Positions 8,048-18,001 of a stretch of 64,000 nucleotides of DNA are shown here, piece by piece (within the stretch, counting starts at the first letter, position 1; the number at the start of each line of letters is the position of its first letter). A program made the position numbers and the translations under genes. Below the pieces are notes generated by a model. The model was not told the DNA's origin, did no database searches, and saw only the letters and a list, made by a program, of their open reading frames with translations. Origin of the DNA: an uncultured Mobiluncus sp. (GTDB taxonomy: Bacteria; Actinomycetota; Actinomycetes; Actinomycetales; Actinomycetaceae). Location of the stretch: NCBI RefSeq assembly GCF_902488535.1, contig NZ_CABTWO010000011.1, positions 13,262-77,261 on the forward strand, in the 5' to 3' direction.

Positions 8048-10750
8048 ATGATTCCTGACCTAAAGGCTCTGGCTGCAAGCTTCGCGGGGGCACTCCCGCA
8101 GACTAGCGCGAGACAGGGAGACGGACCCGGCGGCGGCGAGGCAAACCTGATACTTCCCGATTTGTCCCTCGCCAACATACACGGCATAGCTGGTACCAGC
8201 TTGCTGATTTTCGGTATGCTTGTGTGCCTCGCCGGTCTGGTGTTTGGCATAGTGACGTTCTTTAAACTCCGCAGCCTGCCGGTACATCAATCCATGCTGG
8301 ACGTCGCCGAACTCATTTACTCCACCTGCAAAGCCTACTTGGTGAAACAAGGGAAGTTCCTGTTGCTGCTGTGGGCTTTCATCACGGTCATCATCCTGGT
8401 CTATTACAAAGTGCTGGTGGGTTTTAGCTGGGGCAAAGTCGGGATTGTCGTGTTGTTCAGCTTGCTGGGGATGGGCGGTTCGTTTGCCGTGGCCTGGTTC
8501 GGGATTCGGGTCAACACTTTCGCTAACGCCCGGGCGGCTTTTGCCTCGCTGCGCGGCAAGCCCTACCCCGTCCACCAGATTCCACTGCAGGCCGGGATGT
8601 CCATCGGAACCGTGCTGATTTCCCTCGAACTGTTCATGATGCTGGTGATTCTGGTGTTCCTGCCCGCTGACGTGGCCGGTTCGTGTTTCATCGGTTTTGC
8701 TATCGGGGAGTCACTAGGGGCGTCCGCGCTGCGTATCGCCGGGGGTATCTTTACCAAGATTGCCGATATCGGTGCGGACCTCATGAAGATCGTGTTCAAA
8801 ATCGATGAGGACGATCCGCGTAACCCCGGCGTTATCGCCGACTGCACCGGGGACAATGCCGGAGATTCGGTGGGTCCTTCCGCTGACGGTTTTGAAACCT
8901 ACGGCGTCACCGGCGTGGCTCTGGTGACTTACGTCATTCTGGCAGTGCCAGACCCCTCCATGCAAGCACTGCTGCTGGTGTGGATCTTTACGGTACGCGC
9001 GGCAATGATTCTCGGTGCGGCACTGGCCTACGCCATCAACGCCATGTGGGTCAAGGGGCGTTACGGGGACGCGAAACGCATGAACTTTGAAGCCCCGCTG
9101 ACGACGCTGGTCTGGCTGACTTCGATTCTGTGCATCGTGCTGATTTTCCTGGTGACTTTCTTTGTAGTGGGTGAACAAGGCAACCACCTGTGGCTGAAAC
9201 TGGCGACCATCGTGACCTGCGGGACCCTCGCGGGAGCTCTGATTCCCGAACTGGTGAAAGTATTTACCTCCACCAAAGCGCGTTTCGTGCGGGAAACCGT
9301 GAAATCCTCTCGTGAAGGCGGTGCCTCGCTGAACATTTTGTCCGGCATGGTTGCCGGTAACATGTCCGGATACTGGCTGGGAATTACGATTGTGGGTCTG
9401 ATGGGAATCGCCTTCCTGATTTCCCTGCTGATACCGGAATCTCTGATGGCTGCTCCGGCAGTATTCGCCTTTGGCCTGGTAGCTTTCGGTTTCTTAGGAA
9501 TGGGTCCGGTGACTATCGCCGTTGACTCCTACGGTCCGGTCACCGACAATGCCCAATCCGTCTACGAGCTTTCGCGTATCGAATCGGTCGAGAACATCGA
9601 AGCCGAGCTGATGGCTGACTACACCATTAAGCCCGCTTGGGACACCGCAAAACTCATGCTGGAGGACAATGACGGGGCCGGCAATACGTTCAAAGCCACG
9701 GCAAAGCCGGTTCTCATCGGCACCGCCGTGGTGGGTGCCACCACCATGATTTTCTCTATCATTATGACGCTTACGAATCGTTTACAGGACGCACAAGCGG
9801 TGGGCAACCTTTCACTGCTTCACGCTCCGTTCCTGCTGGGATTGATTACCGGGGGCGCCGTCATTTACTGGTTCTCCGGAGCCTCCATTCAGGCCGTAAC
9901 AACCGGGGCCAACCGCGCTGTGGCCTTCATCAAAGACAATATCCGCCTCGATGCCAGCAGCGAACGAGCCTCCGAAAAGGACAGCCGCGCGGTCGTCGAG
10001 ATTTGCACGCAGTACGCCCAGCAGGGGATGTTGCTGATCTTCCTGGCGGTGTTCTTTGCCACGCTGTCTTTCGCTTTCGTCGAGCCGTTCTTTTTCATCG
10101 GCTACCTGATTTCTATCGCTATTTTTGGCCTGTACCAGGCCATATTCATGGCTAACGCCGGCGGGGCTTGGGACAACGCGAAGAAAGTCGTAGAAGTCGA
10201 TTTGCACATGAAAGGCACCGAACTGCACGACGCGACCATCGTCGGGGACACTGTCGGCGACCCGTTCAAAGACACGTCCTCGGTGGCCCTGAATCCGATA
10301 ATCAAATTCACCACCTTGTTCGGCCTGTTGGCTGTGGAATTGGCGGTGAGCTTGACGAACCAGGGTCAGGCACGCTTGGTACACATCCTGGCCGGGGTCT
10401 TTTTCGTGGCTTCAGCCTACTTCGTGTGGTGCAGTTTCTATCAGATGCGTATCCGCGGTGCCTCTCGTGACGCCATGCACGACCACGAACCTCCGGTAGA
10501 CACGGCTTTGAACGGAATCCCCAGTGTGAAAGACCGAGTCACCCGGCCGGCAATAAAGATTGCGCCGCGACCCGGCGGTATCGAAGCCCCCATTGACGCA
10601 GCCGCGCTAGACGAGATTCTCGACTCTTCACCGACGGATGTAGGCACCGACCTTCTGAACCAAGTTCCCGACCTAGAACTCACGGAAGAACCATCGCAAA
10701 GCAATCCTCCGCAGCCGCCCGACCTGACTGCGGAACGGAAAGGGGAATAA
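8048..10750 (+). CDS. hppA: Membrane-bound ion-translocating pyrophosphatase
   Basis: Couples hydrolysis of pyrophosphate to pumping of H+ and/or Na+ across the membrane. The family's catalytic blocks are present: DIGADL at 240-245 and ADCTGDNAGDSVGPSAD at 264-280, plus GDPFKDTSSVALNP near the end, among about 16 membrane helices. GNTFKA at 545-550 carries Lys549 at the position that in this family distinguishes K+-independent (Lys) from K+-dependent (Ala) enzymes; this inference rests on the motif alone. The 900-residue length includes a hydrophilic C-terminal tail of about 90 residues not typical of the family. A glycosyltransferase gene follows after two bases. Confidence 0.95.
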   Translation: MIPDLKALAASFAGALPQTSARQGDGPGGGEANLILPDLSLANIHGIAGTSLLIFGMLVCLAGLVFGIVTFFKLRSLPVHQSMLDVAELIYSTCKAYLVKQGKFLLLLWAFITVIILVYYKVLVGFSWGKVGIVVLFSLLGMGGSFAVAWFGIRVNTFANARAAFASLRGKPYPVHQIPLQAGMSIGTVLISLELFMMLVILVFLPADVAGSCFIGFAIGESLGASALRIAGGIFTKIADIGADLMKIVFKIDEDDPRNPGVIADCTGDNAGDSVGPSADGFETYGVTGVALVTYVILAVPDPSMQALLLVWIFTVRAAMILGAALAYAINAMWVKGRYGDAKRMNFEAPLTTLVWLTSILCIVLIFLVTFFVVGEQGNHLWLKLATIVTCGTLAGALIPELVKVFTSTKARFVRETVKSSREGGASLNILSGMVAGNMSGYWLGITIVGLMGIAFLISLLIPESLMAAPAVFAFGLVAFGFLGMGPVTIAVDSYGPVTDNAQSVYELSRIESVENIEAELMADYTIKPAWDTAKLMLEDNDGAGNTFKATAKPVLIGTAVVGATTMIFSIIMTLTNRLQDAQAVGNLSLLHAPFLLGLITGGAVIYWFSGASIQAVTTGANRAVAFIKDNIRLDASSERASEKDSRAVVEICTQYAQQGMLLIFLAVFFATLSFAFVEPFFFIGYLISIAIFGLYQAIFMANAGGAWDNAKKVVEVDLHMKGTELHDATIVGDTVGDPFKDTSSVALNPIIKFTTLFGLLAVELAVSLTNQGQARLVHILAGVFFVASAYFVWCSFYQMRIRGASRDAMHDHEPPVDTALNGIPSVKDRVTRPAIKIAPRPGGIEAPIDAAALDEILDSSPTDVGTDLLNQVPDLELTEEPSQSNPPQPPDLTAERKGE

Positions 10751-10752
10751 CC

Positions 10753-11817
10753 ATGAAACTGGCAATCAAGTGGGACAATGCCAAAGTTGACGAAACCGGT
10801 CGAGTGGCTGGCCACTCCGCCGGCGACACCCTGGTGCGACGGATTTTGCGCAACTTCCCCGACTCCATCCTGATTGGCGGCCCCGCCCGCCGCGCCGAAA
10901 ACTTCAGCGTGGCTCCCATTGAGATGCTCGACCCGAATGACACGGCGGTCATCAACATGGACGTCATCGACTCGCCGCGATTGTGGCAAAAAATGCATAA
11001 CGCCGGGGCGGAAAAACCGCACATCATGAACTTCATGTGGTGGTCGCCTCGGGAAATGACGACCGTGGAGGGCATCGCCTCAATGGCCCTGTCCTGTGCC
11101 CTGTTCCCCACTTTTGCCAACTCGGAACGCACCGCTATGGAAGTCAGAGAGATAGCCGAGAAATGGACCGTGAAACCGCTGCATGAACAGATGCAGCTGG
11201 GGTGGGTGAATTTGGGGTTCCGCCTGGCTCACGTCCGGCCGCGAGTCGAGACAGAAGTCCCAGTCGTGCTCTACCCCTCGATTTACCTTTCGGCAAAGAA
11301 GCGCCCGGATATTTTCTTGGACGTGGTCAACTGGGTACACCGCCAGATTCCGCTGCGGGTCGAAATGCGTTTGCATGAAACCCACCTGGTCAGCGAAGCC
11401 GCCATGAAGTTTTCCCATCGCGACTGGATTTGGGTGGGGCCCTTGACCGCCACGCGCCAATCCTACTGGGAGGCTCTGGCGCATACGACCGCTTTCCTGG
11501 CGACCACCGAGGAAGAATCCTACGGCATCGAGTACGTGGAAGCCTTGGGAGCGGGAGTCATCGGCGTCTTTCCTGACCTCGAATGGGCTCACGCCCTGGT
11601 GCCGGCGGACTACCCATTTTTCTACCGGTCGGTGGAAGAAGCCAAGAATATGCTGTGGCAGGTTCTGGTTAAACCCGAGGATGCTCGGAAAAAGATGGAC
11701 GCGGCAGCCGGCGGTTCGATTCAGACATGGATTGGCGAACACCACTCGGACGATGTCTTTGATGAGGCCCTGATTCAACACGTCGTGGACTGGCTGGGCG
11801 ATATTCCCCACGCCTAG
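10753..11817 (+). CDS. Glycosyltransferase-like protein co-transcribed with hppA
   Basis: A 354-residue soluble protein whose C-terminal half resembles the nucleotide-sugar-binding domain of GT4-type enzymes: TTEEESYGIEYVEALGAGV has the ExxxxxxxE pattern, followed by a helix typical of the fold. The N-terminal half (MKLAIKWDN, ILIGGPARR) fits the acceptor domain. The substrate cannot be read. Its ribosome binding site (GGAAAGGGGAA) lies in the last codons of hppA, so the two are coupled. Pyrophosphate is released during activation of sugars, which might explain the pairing, but this is speculation. Confidence 0.65.
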   Translation: MKLAIKWDNAKVDETGRVAGHSAGDTLVRRILRNFPDSILIGGPARRAENFSVAPIEMLDPNDTAVINMDVIDSPRLWQKMHNAGAEKPHIMNFMWWSPREMTTVEGIASMALSCALFPTFANSERTAMEVREIAEKWTVKPLHEQMQLGWVNLGFRLAHVRPRVETEVPVVLYPSIYLSAKKRPDIFLDVVNWVHRQIPLRVEMRLHETHLVSEAAMKFSHRDWIWVGPLTATRQSYWEALAHTTAFLATTEEESYGIEYVEALGAGVIGVFPDLEWAHALVPADYPFFYRSVEEAKNMLWQVLVKPEDARKKMDAAAGGSIQTWIGEHHSDDVFDEALIQHVVDWLGDIPHA

Positions 11818-11836
11818 GGTCTTTCACAAGGGCGGT

Positions 11837-11889
11837 GGGGAGCGCTGGCGCTTGATGTCAGGTTCACTAGCGTTCCCGCTCGCCTCCCC
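11837..11889. terminator. Possible terminator between convergent genes
   Basis: GGGGAG (11837-11842) pairs with CTCCCC (11884-11889), with further partial pairing inside. It lies between two converging genes but has no T-run, so it is weak evidence. Confidence 0.3.
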
Positions 11890-11936
11890 GGTAACGTCAC
11901 GGTTCCGGGTGCTGGGGTGGATAGCAAGGGCGGGCG

Positions 11937-12656
11937 TCAGCGCACGGGGAGGAGCTGCACGTAAGTGGCTCGAGGGGGAATTTCTGGCGACCGCAACAGG
12001 GATTTATAGAAGCGTTTGACGGCAAGTTTCGCAGCATCACGGTCGCCTGGGGTGCGGACTGTGACGATCAGTCCCCCCGCCGGGCCGGCTGCGATGGTCT
12101 CGATTTCGGTGCCCGTATGGGCTGACAGCGAGCTGAGCAGTGTCGCGAGTTCAGCATCATCCCAGGCTGGAAGCCAGTCGTCGCCGCTGGCCAGGGCATT
12201 CAAAGCGGGCGGCCCCAACAAGATGCTCGGCGCATAGGCGTGAATCCACTCCGGGTCACGCGCCAAGGGCTTGGCCTCAGTAGCGCTACCCAGTACCACC
12301 GGGGCATCCAGCCACAAAAATCCCTCGGTAGCCAAGGCCGCCAAGGCGATTCGCGAGGGATTGACCAGCAGCGGCCGGTCCTCCGGGTTCGTCAGCTCCG
12401 CGAAACGCGTTGCGCTGGAATACACCGGCAGGGCAAACCCATAGGGGGAATAAACACCCGCAAAAGTCGGTGACTCACAGCTTCCCGAGACCGCCACGGG
12501 AGCCTCCACGATGAGGCGCTCCGTTCGCAGCGCTGAAAACAGCTCAAACTGCGCTGCCCCGACATCTTTAGCCGCGGCCAGTTCCAGGGCGCGCTGGGTT
12601 CCGAGCAGTAAATCGCCACGATCCGACGCGTAAGGATTGCTTGCCAGATGTTTCAT
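11937..12656 (-). CDS. SseB-family protein
   Basis: A 239-residue protein related to the SseB N-terminal domain family: an N-terminal helical part with FELFSALRTERLIVEAPVAV, then YGFALPVYSSATRFAELTNPEDRPLLV, a pattern seen in small actinobacterial proteins often encoded next to hisA. The C-terminal half matches the SseB-like beta domain more weakly. The biochemical role of these proteins is not settled. It is the last gene of the his cluster, 36 bases after priA. Confidence 0.75.
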   Translation of the reverse strand: MKHLASNPYASDRGDLLLGTQRALELAAAKDVGAAQFELFSALRTERLIVEAPVAVSGSCESPTFAGVYSPYGFALPVYSSATRFAELTNPEDRPLLVNPSRIALAALATEGFLWLDAPVVLGSATEAKPLARDPEWIHAYAPSILLGPPALNALASGDDWLPAWDDAELATLLSSLSAHTGTEIETIAAGPAGGLIVTVRTPGDRDAAKLAVKRFYKSLLRSPEIPPRATYVQLLPVR

Positions 12657-12692
12657 AGATTTCGCCGCGCTTTCAATCCGAACCCAGAGGCT

Positions 12693-13427
12693 TCATGCCG
12701 AGAGGCTCGCCAAAGCTTCGGCTACCGTAAAGCGCCCCTCATAGATGGCTTTGCCGACGATAACCCCCTCCAGGTTGGGGTGGACCCCCGCCAAGTCCCG
12801 CAGGGCTTGCAGGTCGCGCAGGGCGCACACTCCCCCGCTCGCCACGACTTTTGCCGGGCTGGATTGGCACACATGAGCCAGCAGCTCCAGGTTCGGCCCA
12901 GTCAAAGTGCCGTCTTTCGATACATCAGTCACCACGTAACGGGCGCAACCCAGGGCGTCCAAATCCCGCACAATCTGGTCCAATAATGGCCCTTCACTGA
13001 CCCAGCCGCGGCCATAAACCCGCTCGCCGCGCACATCTAAACCGATTGCGATTCGCTGCCCAAACCGCTCAATGACCGTGGCGCACCACTCGGGATTTTC
13101 GATTGCAGCGGTGCCCAGGTTCACGCGCGCCGCTCCGGCATCAAGCATTCGGCACAGCGAGTCATCATCACGCAATCCCCCGCTGACCTCAAACTTCAGA
13201 TCCGGATAGGCCCTCACCAGCGACTCTACCAGGTCAGCGTTGGAACCTCGCCCGAAAGCGGCGTCCAGGTCGACCAGATGCAGCCAGCGCGCCCCGGCGG
13301 CCAGGAACTCTGCGGCAACTTGTACAGGCTCACCATAGACTTTTTCGGTTCCGGCTTTACCTTCGGTCAGCCGAGTCGCCTTTCCGTCAACCAGGTCAAT
13401 TGCTGGTAACAGCACCATTTGTGTCAT
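12693..13427 (-). CDS. priA: PriA, phosphoribosyl isomerase of histidine (and perhaps tryptophan) synthesis
   Basis: A 244-residue (beta/alpha)8 barrel that isomerises ProFAR in histidine synthesis; in many actinobacteria it also serves as TrpF. Catalytic Asp residues D11 (PAIDLVDG) and D168 (VVTDVSKDG) are present. R19, R140 and W142 match the positions (Arg19, Arg143, Trp145 in M. tuberculosis) tied to dual specificity, so dual activity is possible. Phosphate loops SGGLR and ASGGV and the end IVGKAIYEG complete the fold. It sits just downstream of hisH. Related genera are known for PriA forms that lost one activity, so this needs assay. Confidence 0.95.
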   Translation of the reverse strand: MTQMVLLPAIDLVDGKATRLTEGKAGTEKVYGEPVQVAAEFLAAGARWLHLVDLDAAFGRGSNADLVESLVRAYPDLKFEVSGGLRDDDSLCRMLDAGAARVNLGTAAIENPEWCATVIERFGQRIAIGLDVRGERVYGRGWVSEGPLLDQIVRDLDALGCARYVVTDVSKDGTLTGPNLELLAHVCQSSPAKVVASGGVCALRDLQALRDLAGVHPNLEGVIVGKAIYEGRFTVAEALASLSA

Positions 13428-13464
13428 TGAGAGTCCTTTCCGGGGTCTTTGCGACCCGCTACCT

Positions 13465-14118
13465 CTAGAGCATCTCTAACCAGTTTGCGAACACGCGTGC
13501 CCCGGCCGGTCCAGACTTTTCCGGGTGGAACTGGGTGGCGCACAAGGCCCGGTTTTCCACGGCCGCCACAAAATCGGCTCCGTAATGTGCCCAAGACACC
13601 AGCGGGGGGCGGAACAGCCGCCGTGATTCCTCATCCATTCCCAAGGCCTCTGCGGGGTCACTGAGGCAAGCATAAGAGTGCACAAAATAGAACCTCTGTC
13701 CGTCAAGCCCCGCCAGCAACTGCGACTGCGCTGGGACATGCACTTTTGACCAGCCCATATGCGGTAAACGCGCCGCCGGCAAAGCCGTCACCATTCCGGG
13801 CCACTGATCCAGTCCGGCAGTCACTTCCCCGTTTTCGTCGCCGCTTTCAAACATGACCTGCAGCCCGACGCAAATGCCCAGTACCGGGCGGCCTCCGGCG
13901 AGCCGACGCTCAATCATCTGGGGTGCCCGCGAGGCTTGCAGGGAACGCATCACCGCCGCAAACGCTCCCACTCCCGGAACCACCAAACCGTCTGCTTGGG
14001 CAACTTCCGTCGCGTCAGCTGAGAGAGACACCCGCGCTCCCGCCCGCTCGAGGGCGTGCGCAACGGAAAGCACATTGCCGTAACCGTGATCCAGAACGAC
14101 AACTTGAGGGGCGGTCAT
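13465..14118 (-). CDS. hisH: Imidazole glycerol phosphate synthase, glutamine amidotransferase subunit
   Basis: Supplies ammonia from glutamine to HisF to make imidazole glycerol phosphate and AICAR. The nucleophile cysteine sits in GICVGLQVMFE and the His/Glu pair in TQFHPEKSG, completing the class I triad. Length (217) is normal. Its ATG overlaps the stop of the preceding gene by four bases (ATGA), indicating coupling. The hisF partner is not in the window. Confidence 0.96.
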   Translation of the reverse strand: MTAPQVVVLDHGYGNVLSVAHALERAGARVSLSADATEVAQADGLVVPGVGAFAAVMRSLQASRAPQMIERRLAGGRPVLGICVGLQVMFESGDENGEVTAGLDQWPGMVTALPAARLPHMGWSKVHVPAQSQLLAGLDGQRFYFVHSYACLSDPAEALGMDEESRRLFRPPLVSWAHYGADFVAAVENRALCATQFHPEKSGPAGARVFANWLEML

Positions 14119-14903
14119 GAGGCGTCCCCCCGCCCTTCTGAATCCGCACCCCAGGCCGCGTCGTCACCGGAATCAGCCTGACCACGTTGGCGCCGGCGTT
14201 CCTCACGGGATTCTATGATGCCTTTACCCAGCATTCGCAGCGCTTTCCAGCGGGGCATATCGACGGTATCTACCGCCCCGTCCACGTCCGCCGGATTAAC
14301 CCGCCCCAGCACTAGGTCTTCAATCACGATAGGCATCTGCGCGATGACCAGTCCGGCCGGCAAATCCGTCTCAAAAGCCTGATTGGACCAGCGACCCGCC
14401 AGAACCTGACCGGTCACTCCGGGCTCCTGTTCGGTACCGGGAGCCAGCAGAGCAGAAAACACCACCACCGGCATCCGAATAATCTCGGTGAGCGTGGACG
14501 CGACCGTATCCAAATCCGAGTCCAGCTCATTGAGGCTTTCCACCAGCAGCGCCATTCCCCACTGTTCTTCGGTCAGCTCCAAGTTTTGCACCACCAGCGC
14601 CCCGGCATCCGTCGGCACCACCACTGCTGAGATGCCGCTCAACGCACACAGCGCCCCCAAGGCTTCCGCCGAGGCGACCGGGGTCAGGAAACATGCGGTG
14701 GCACGCCTGTCCACCAGCGGAGGCTCGGGCTCTTCCGGTAAATCCAGCGTTTCGTCCGAACCTGTCACCGGGGATTCGGGCTCAAAGTCAACATCTCCGA
14801 GTTTGGCGATGAGGTCGGCAAACTCGGCATCGTAGGCTTGCTGATCGCCAGGTTTGTCCCCTCTGTCCTCGGGATTTCGGGGTTCTTGCGGTTCACTCAT
14901 CAC
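14115..14903 (-). CDS. Unknown protein inside the his operon
   Basis: A 262-residue protein with an acidic, Pro/Glu-rich N-terminal 60 residues, a compact central alpha/beta region (about 65-225) and a charged C-terminal tail. No membrane helix and no catalytic motif are visible. It lies between hisB and hisH, and its stop overlaps the hisH start. SseB-like features such as VVFSALLAPGTE are faint, and I do not assign a function. Two ATG codons in a row (14903, 14900) could serve as start. Confidence 0.8.
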   Translation of the reverse strand: MMSEPQEPRNPEDRGDKPGDQQAYDAEFADLIAKLGDVDFEPESPVTGSDETLDLPEEPEPPLVDRRATACFLTPVASAEALGALCALSGISAVVVPTDAGALVVQNLELTEEQWGMALLVESLNELDSDLDTVASTLTEIIRMPVVVFSALLAPGTEQEPGVTGQVLAGRWSNQAFETDLPAGLVIAQMPIVIEDLVLGRVNPADVDGAVDTVDMPRWKALRMLGKGIIESREERRRQRGQADSGDDAAWGADSEGRGDAS

Positions 14904-14918
14904 TAGCCTTCCCCGACG

Positions 14919-15533
14919 TTACAGAGTTCCTTTGGTGGAGGGGACGCCCACCACCCGCGGATCGTATTCCACCGCGGCCTTTAACGCCCGCGCCAAGGCT
15001 TTGAATTGGGCCTCCACGATGTGATGCGGATCGCGTCCCGCCAACAGGCGCAGGTGCAGGCATATCCCGGCATTCAGCGCCAGGGACTCAAACACGTGAT
15101 AAGTCAACGAACCGGTAAAGTGCCCGCCGATGAGGTGATACTGCTGGCCTTCCGGTTCCCCTTCACAGACGACGTGGGGCCGTCCCGCCAAATCCACCAC
15201 GGCGTGAGCCAAAGCCTCGTCCAGCGGCACGCACGCGTCGCCGAAACGGCGGATACCGGCCTTGTCCCCCAACGCTTCGCGCAGAGCCTGCCCCAAAACA
15301 ATAGCCGTATCCTCCACCGTGTGATGGACATCAATGTCGGTGTCTCCCGAGGCTGCAATGTCCAAATCAATCAGGGAGTGACGCGCCAAAGCGGTGAGCA
15401 TGTGGTCATAGAACGGAACCGTAGTGTGTATGTTGGCCTGGCCGGTTCCGTCCAGGTTCACCCGCACCTTTACCTGAGATTCCGACGTTTCCCGCGTGAC
15501 CTGCGCCACCCGGGGGGTTCGAGTTTCGTTCAT
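14919..15533 (-). CDS. hisB: Imidazoleglycerol-phosphate dehydratase
   Basis: Catalyses the Mn2+-dependent dehydration of imidazole glycerol phosphate. The 204-residue length is that of a monofunctional enzyme, without the phosphatase domain found in E. coli. Metal-binding His-rich motifs are visible: [19 protein letters not shown] and the later [17 protein letters not shown]. Its ATG overlaps the end of hisC by four bases. Confidence 0.97.
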   Translation of the reverse strand: MNETRTPRVAQVTRETSESQVKVRVNLDGTGQANIHTTVPFYDHMLTALARHSLIDLDIAASGDTDIDVHHTVEDTAIVLGQALREALGDKAGIRRFGDACVPLDEALAHAVVDLAGRPHVVCEGEPEGQQYHLIGGHFTGSLTYHVFESLALNAGICLHLRLLAGRDPHHIVEAQFKALARALKAAVEYDPRVVGVPSTKGTL

Positions 15534-16669
15534 TGCAATACCTCCTTTAGGGCGGAAAGAAACAGCTCAGTTTCCTCCTCGGTGCCCACGCTGGCTCGTA
15601 GCCAGCCATCGGGTCCGACTACGCGAATCAACACGCCGCGGTCAAGCAAATCTTGCCAGACTTTTTGGCGGTCGCTGAACTTTCCAAAGAAAACAAAGTT
15701 CGTATCCGATTCTGCCACGCTCAACCCCATTTCTCGCAGGGTTTGCACCATCAGGTCGCGAGTGTGGCGCATTTTGTCCACCTGGGCTTGCAGCAAATCT
15801 GACTGGGACAGCGCCGCCAGAGCTGCCGCCTGAGTCAGAGCCGACAGATGATAAGGCAATCGCACCAGCATGAGCTGGGAAATAATCTGGGGACGAGCCG
15901 CCAAGTACCCCAACCGCAATCCGGCCATCGCGAAAGCCTTGGACATAGTTCTGGACACCACCAGGTGCGGGTGCGCCGCCAACAGTTCCAAAGCGGAAGG
16001 CACCCCGTCACGGCGAAACTCGCCGTAGGCCTCGTCAATGACCACCAGGGTCGCGCTCCCCTGCGGTCCGCTGGTGCGAGTAAAACTCAGGATTTCAGCC
16101 ACGTCCGCGGAGCTCAGGTGGGTTCCCGTGGGATTGTTGGGGGAAGCCAGCACCAGCAGCGCCGGGTGTGCGCGGTCTACGGCTTGCTTCAACGCAGCCA
16201 CGTCCACGGAGAAATCCTCTCGCCGCGGCACGTCCAGCAACTCGGTCAAGGTGTTGCGGGCATATTCGGGATACATCGAGTACGTGGGCGAGGACGACAG
16301 CGCCGGATGTCCCGGTCCCCCAAAAGCGCTGAACAGATGATGCATGACCTCGTTGGAGCCATTGGCGGCCCACAACCATTCCGGAGCCACCCGCACTCCG
16401 GATTCCCGCTCCAGATAATCGCTCAGGGCAAGGCGTAGAGCCGGAAAATCCCGGTCGGGATAACGATTCAAGCTGCCCGCCGCCTCGTGCACCGCCGCGG
16501 TAATTGCCTCTACCACCGGAGCCGGCACCGGATAGGGGTTTTCATTCACATTGATGGCCACCGGCACCTGCAGCTGCGGCGCCCCGTAGGGTTCGAGCCC
16601 CGCCAAGTCCTCCCGCAAGGGCAGTTGCATGGCGTCATCGGGCGTGACGAGGGCGTCTGTTGCGCTCAT
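15530..16669 (-). CDS. hisC: Histidinol-phosphate aminotransferase
   Basis: A PLP-dependent class I/II aminotransferase (379 residues) that converts imidazole acetol phosphate to histidinol phosphate. The PLP lysine lies in [17 protein letters not shown], with the conserved SPNNPTG and [10 protein letters not shown] motifs before it. The ATG immediately follows the hisD stop codon. Aromatic aminotransferases share this fold; the operon context makes the histidine role secure. Confidence 0.95.
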   Translation of the reverse strand: MSATDALVTPDDAMQLPLREDLAGLEPYGAPQLQVPVAINVNENPYPVPAPVVEAITAAVHEAAGSLNRYPDRDFPALRLALSDYLERESGVRVAPEWLWAANGSNEVMHHLFSAFGGPGHPALSSSPTYSMYPEYARNTLTELLDVPRREDFSVDVAALKQAVDRAHPALLVLASPNNPTGTHLSSADVAEILSFTRTSGPQGSATLVVIDEAYGEFRRDGVPSALELLAAHPHLVVSRTMSKAFAMAGLRLGYLAARPQIISQLMLVRLPYHLSALTQAAALAALSQSDLLQAQVDKMRHTRDLMVQTLREMGLSVAESDTNFVFFGKFSDRQKVWQDLLDRGVLIRVVGPDGWLRASVGTEEETELFLSALKEVLQ

Positions 16670-18001
16670 CTACTTGCCTTCCCGACGTGCCAGCAGGGAC
16701 GCCCCGTGGCCTTCCAGGTCCTCCGCATGGCTGAATACGATTAGGCGGTCGGTCAGCGCGTCTGCGGCCTGTTGGGTGTATTCAATCTGTTGCACGGACT
16801 TCAGAAAAGCCATCACGTTCAGGCCCGAAGCGTGGGAGGCCGTGCCTCCGGTGGGCAAGACGTGGTTGGAGCCTGCCAGGTAGTCCCCCAGCGGCACCGG
16901 GGTGTAGTCGCCGACAAAGATTGCCCCCGCATTGTGAATTTTTGCTGCCACTTCGCGGGCATCAGCAGTTTGAATTTCGAGGTGTTCGGCTCCGTAAGCG
17001 TTCGCCACGGCGATGGATTGTTCGATATCCCGAGTGAGGATGGCGCCCGACTGCGGTCCGGATAGGGCGGTGGTGATACGTTCGTGGTGGTCACGTTGGG
17101 GCACAAGGCGCTCCAGTTCCGCTCTCACCTGGGTCACAAGTTCGGTTGAGTCGGTAATCAGGACCGAGGCGGCTGCCGGGTCGTGTTCGGCTTGGCTGAT
17201 TAAATCCGCAGCGACAAATTTCGGCGTGGCGCTGCTATCAGCAATGATGGCAATCTCGGTGGTGCCGGCTTCCGCGTCGATACCGCAGACACTGGACACC
17301 ACGCGTTTCGCGGCCGCGACGTAGATATTGCCCGGACCGGTAACGACGTCCACAGGCTCCACCAAAACCTGACCATCGTCTGGCGTTTCGCCCTTTGCCC
17401 CGTAGGCAAACGCACCAATCGCTCCGGCCCCGCCCATGGCATAGACTTCGGTCACACCCAATAAGGCGCAGGTCGCCAGCACGGTGGGGTGTACCGAGCC
17501 GTCGAAAGCCCGCTGCGCCGGGGAGGCCAGAGCAATCTGGTCCACCCCCGCCACTTGTGCCGCCACCACGTTCATGATGACCGAGCTGGGATAGACCGCG
17601 AGCCCGCCCGGCACGTACAGACCCACGCGCCGCACCGGAATCCAGCGTTGCGTAACGGTGCCGCCGGGAATAATCTCGGTGACGACCGGGCGAGGCAGCT
17701 GCGCCTCGTGACCCTTCCGGTTATTGGCGATGGAAGTTTCAATCGCTTCGCGCAGCCCCGGATCCAGTTCCTGTAAAGCTCGCTCAATTTCAGCCGCCGG
17801 GACCCGCAACAGGCGGGGACGCACCTGGTCGAACTGCTCGGCTTGGTCGCGCAGGGCTTTCGCCCCTTCGCGGCGCACCTCCTCGATTAGGGGCGCCACC
17901 GCCTCCACCGCCCGCTCGACATTGAGGGCCGCCCGGGGAAGCCGCTCGCGCAGCACCGCGGCATCCACGTTTTCTTTTGAAAAATCCAATACGTTGAACA
18001 C
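16670..18001 (-). CDS. hisD: Histidinol dehydrogenase
   Basis: Oxidises histidinol to histidine in two NAD+-dependent steps with a zinc ion. Conserved blocks are GLYVPGG, AAQVAGVDQI, GPGNIYVAAAKR and the metal/catalytic region ISQAEHDPAA, then SNHVLPTGGTA near the end. I place the start at GTG 18001, giving 443 residues, normal for the family; a longer frame from a TTG at 18061 has no homology or ribosome binding site. There is no Shine-Dalgarno sequence before 18001 but a TGTTAATAT element lies 7 bases upstream, pointing to a leaderless mRNA. It is the first gene of the his operon here. Confidence 0.95.
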   Translation of the reverse strand: MFNVLDFSKENVDAAVLRERLPRAALNVERAVEAVAPLIEEVRREGAKALRDQAEQFDQVRPRLLRVPAAEIERALQELDPGLREAIETSIANNRKGHEAQLPRPVVTEIIPGGTVTQRWIPVRRVGLYVPGGLAVYPSSVIMNVVAAQVAGVDQIALASPAQRAFDGSVHPTVLATCALLGVTEVYAMGGAGAIGAFAYGAKGETPDDGQVLVEPVDVVTGPGNIYVAAAKRVVSSVCGIDAEAGTTEIAIIADSSATPKFVAADLISQAEHDPAAASVLITDSTELVTQVRAELERLVPQRDHHERITTALSGPQSGAILTRDIEQSIAVANAYGAEHLEIQTADAREVAAKIHNAGAIFVGDYTPVPLGDYLAGSNHVLPTGGTASHASGLNVMAFLKSVQQIEYTQQAADALTDRLIVFSHAEDLEGHGASLLARREGK

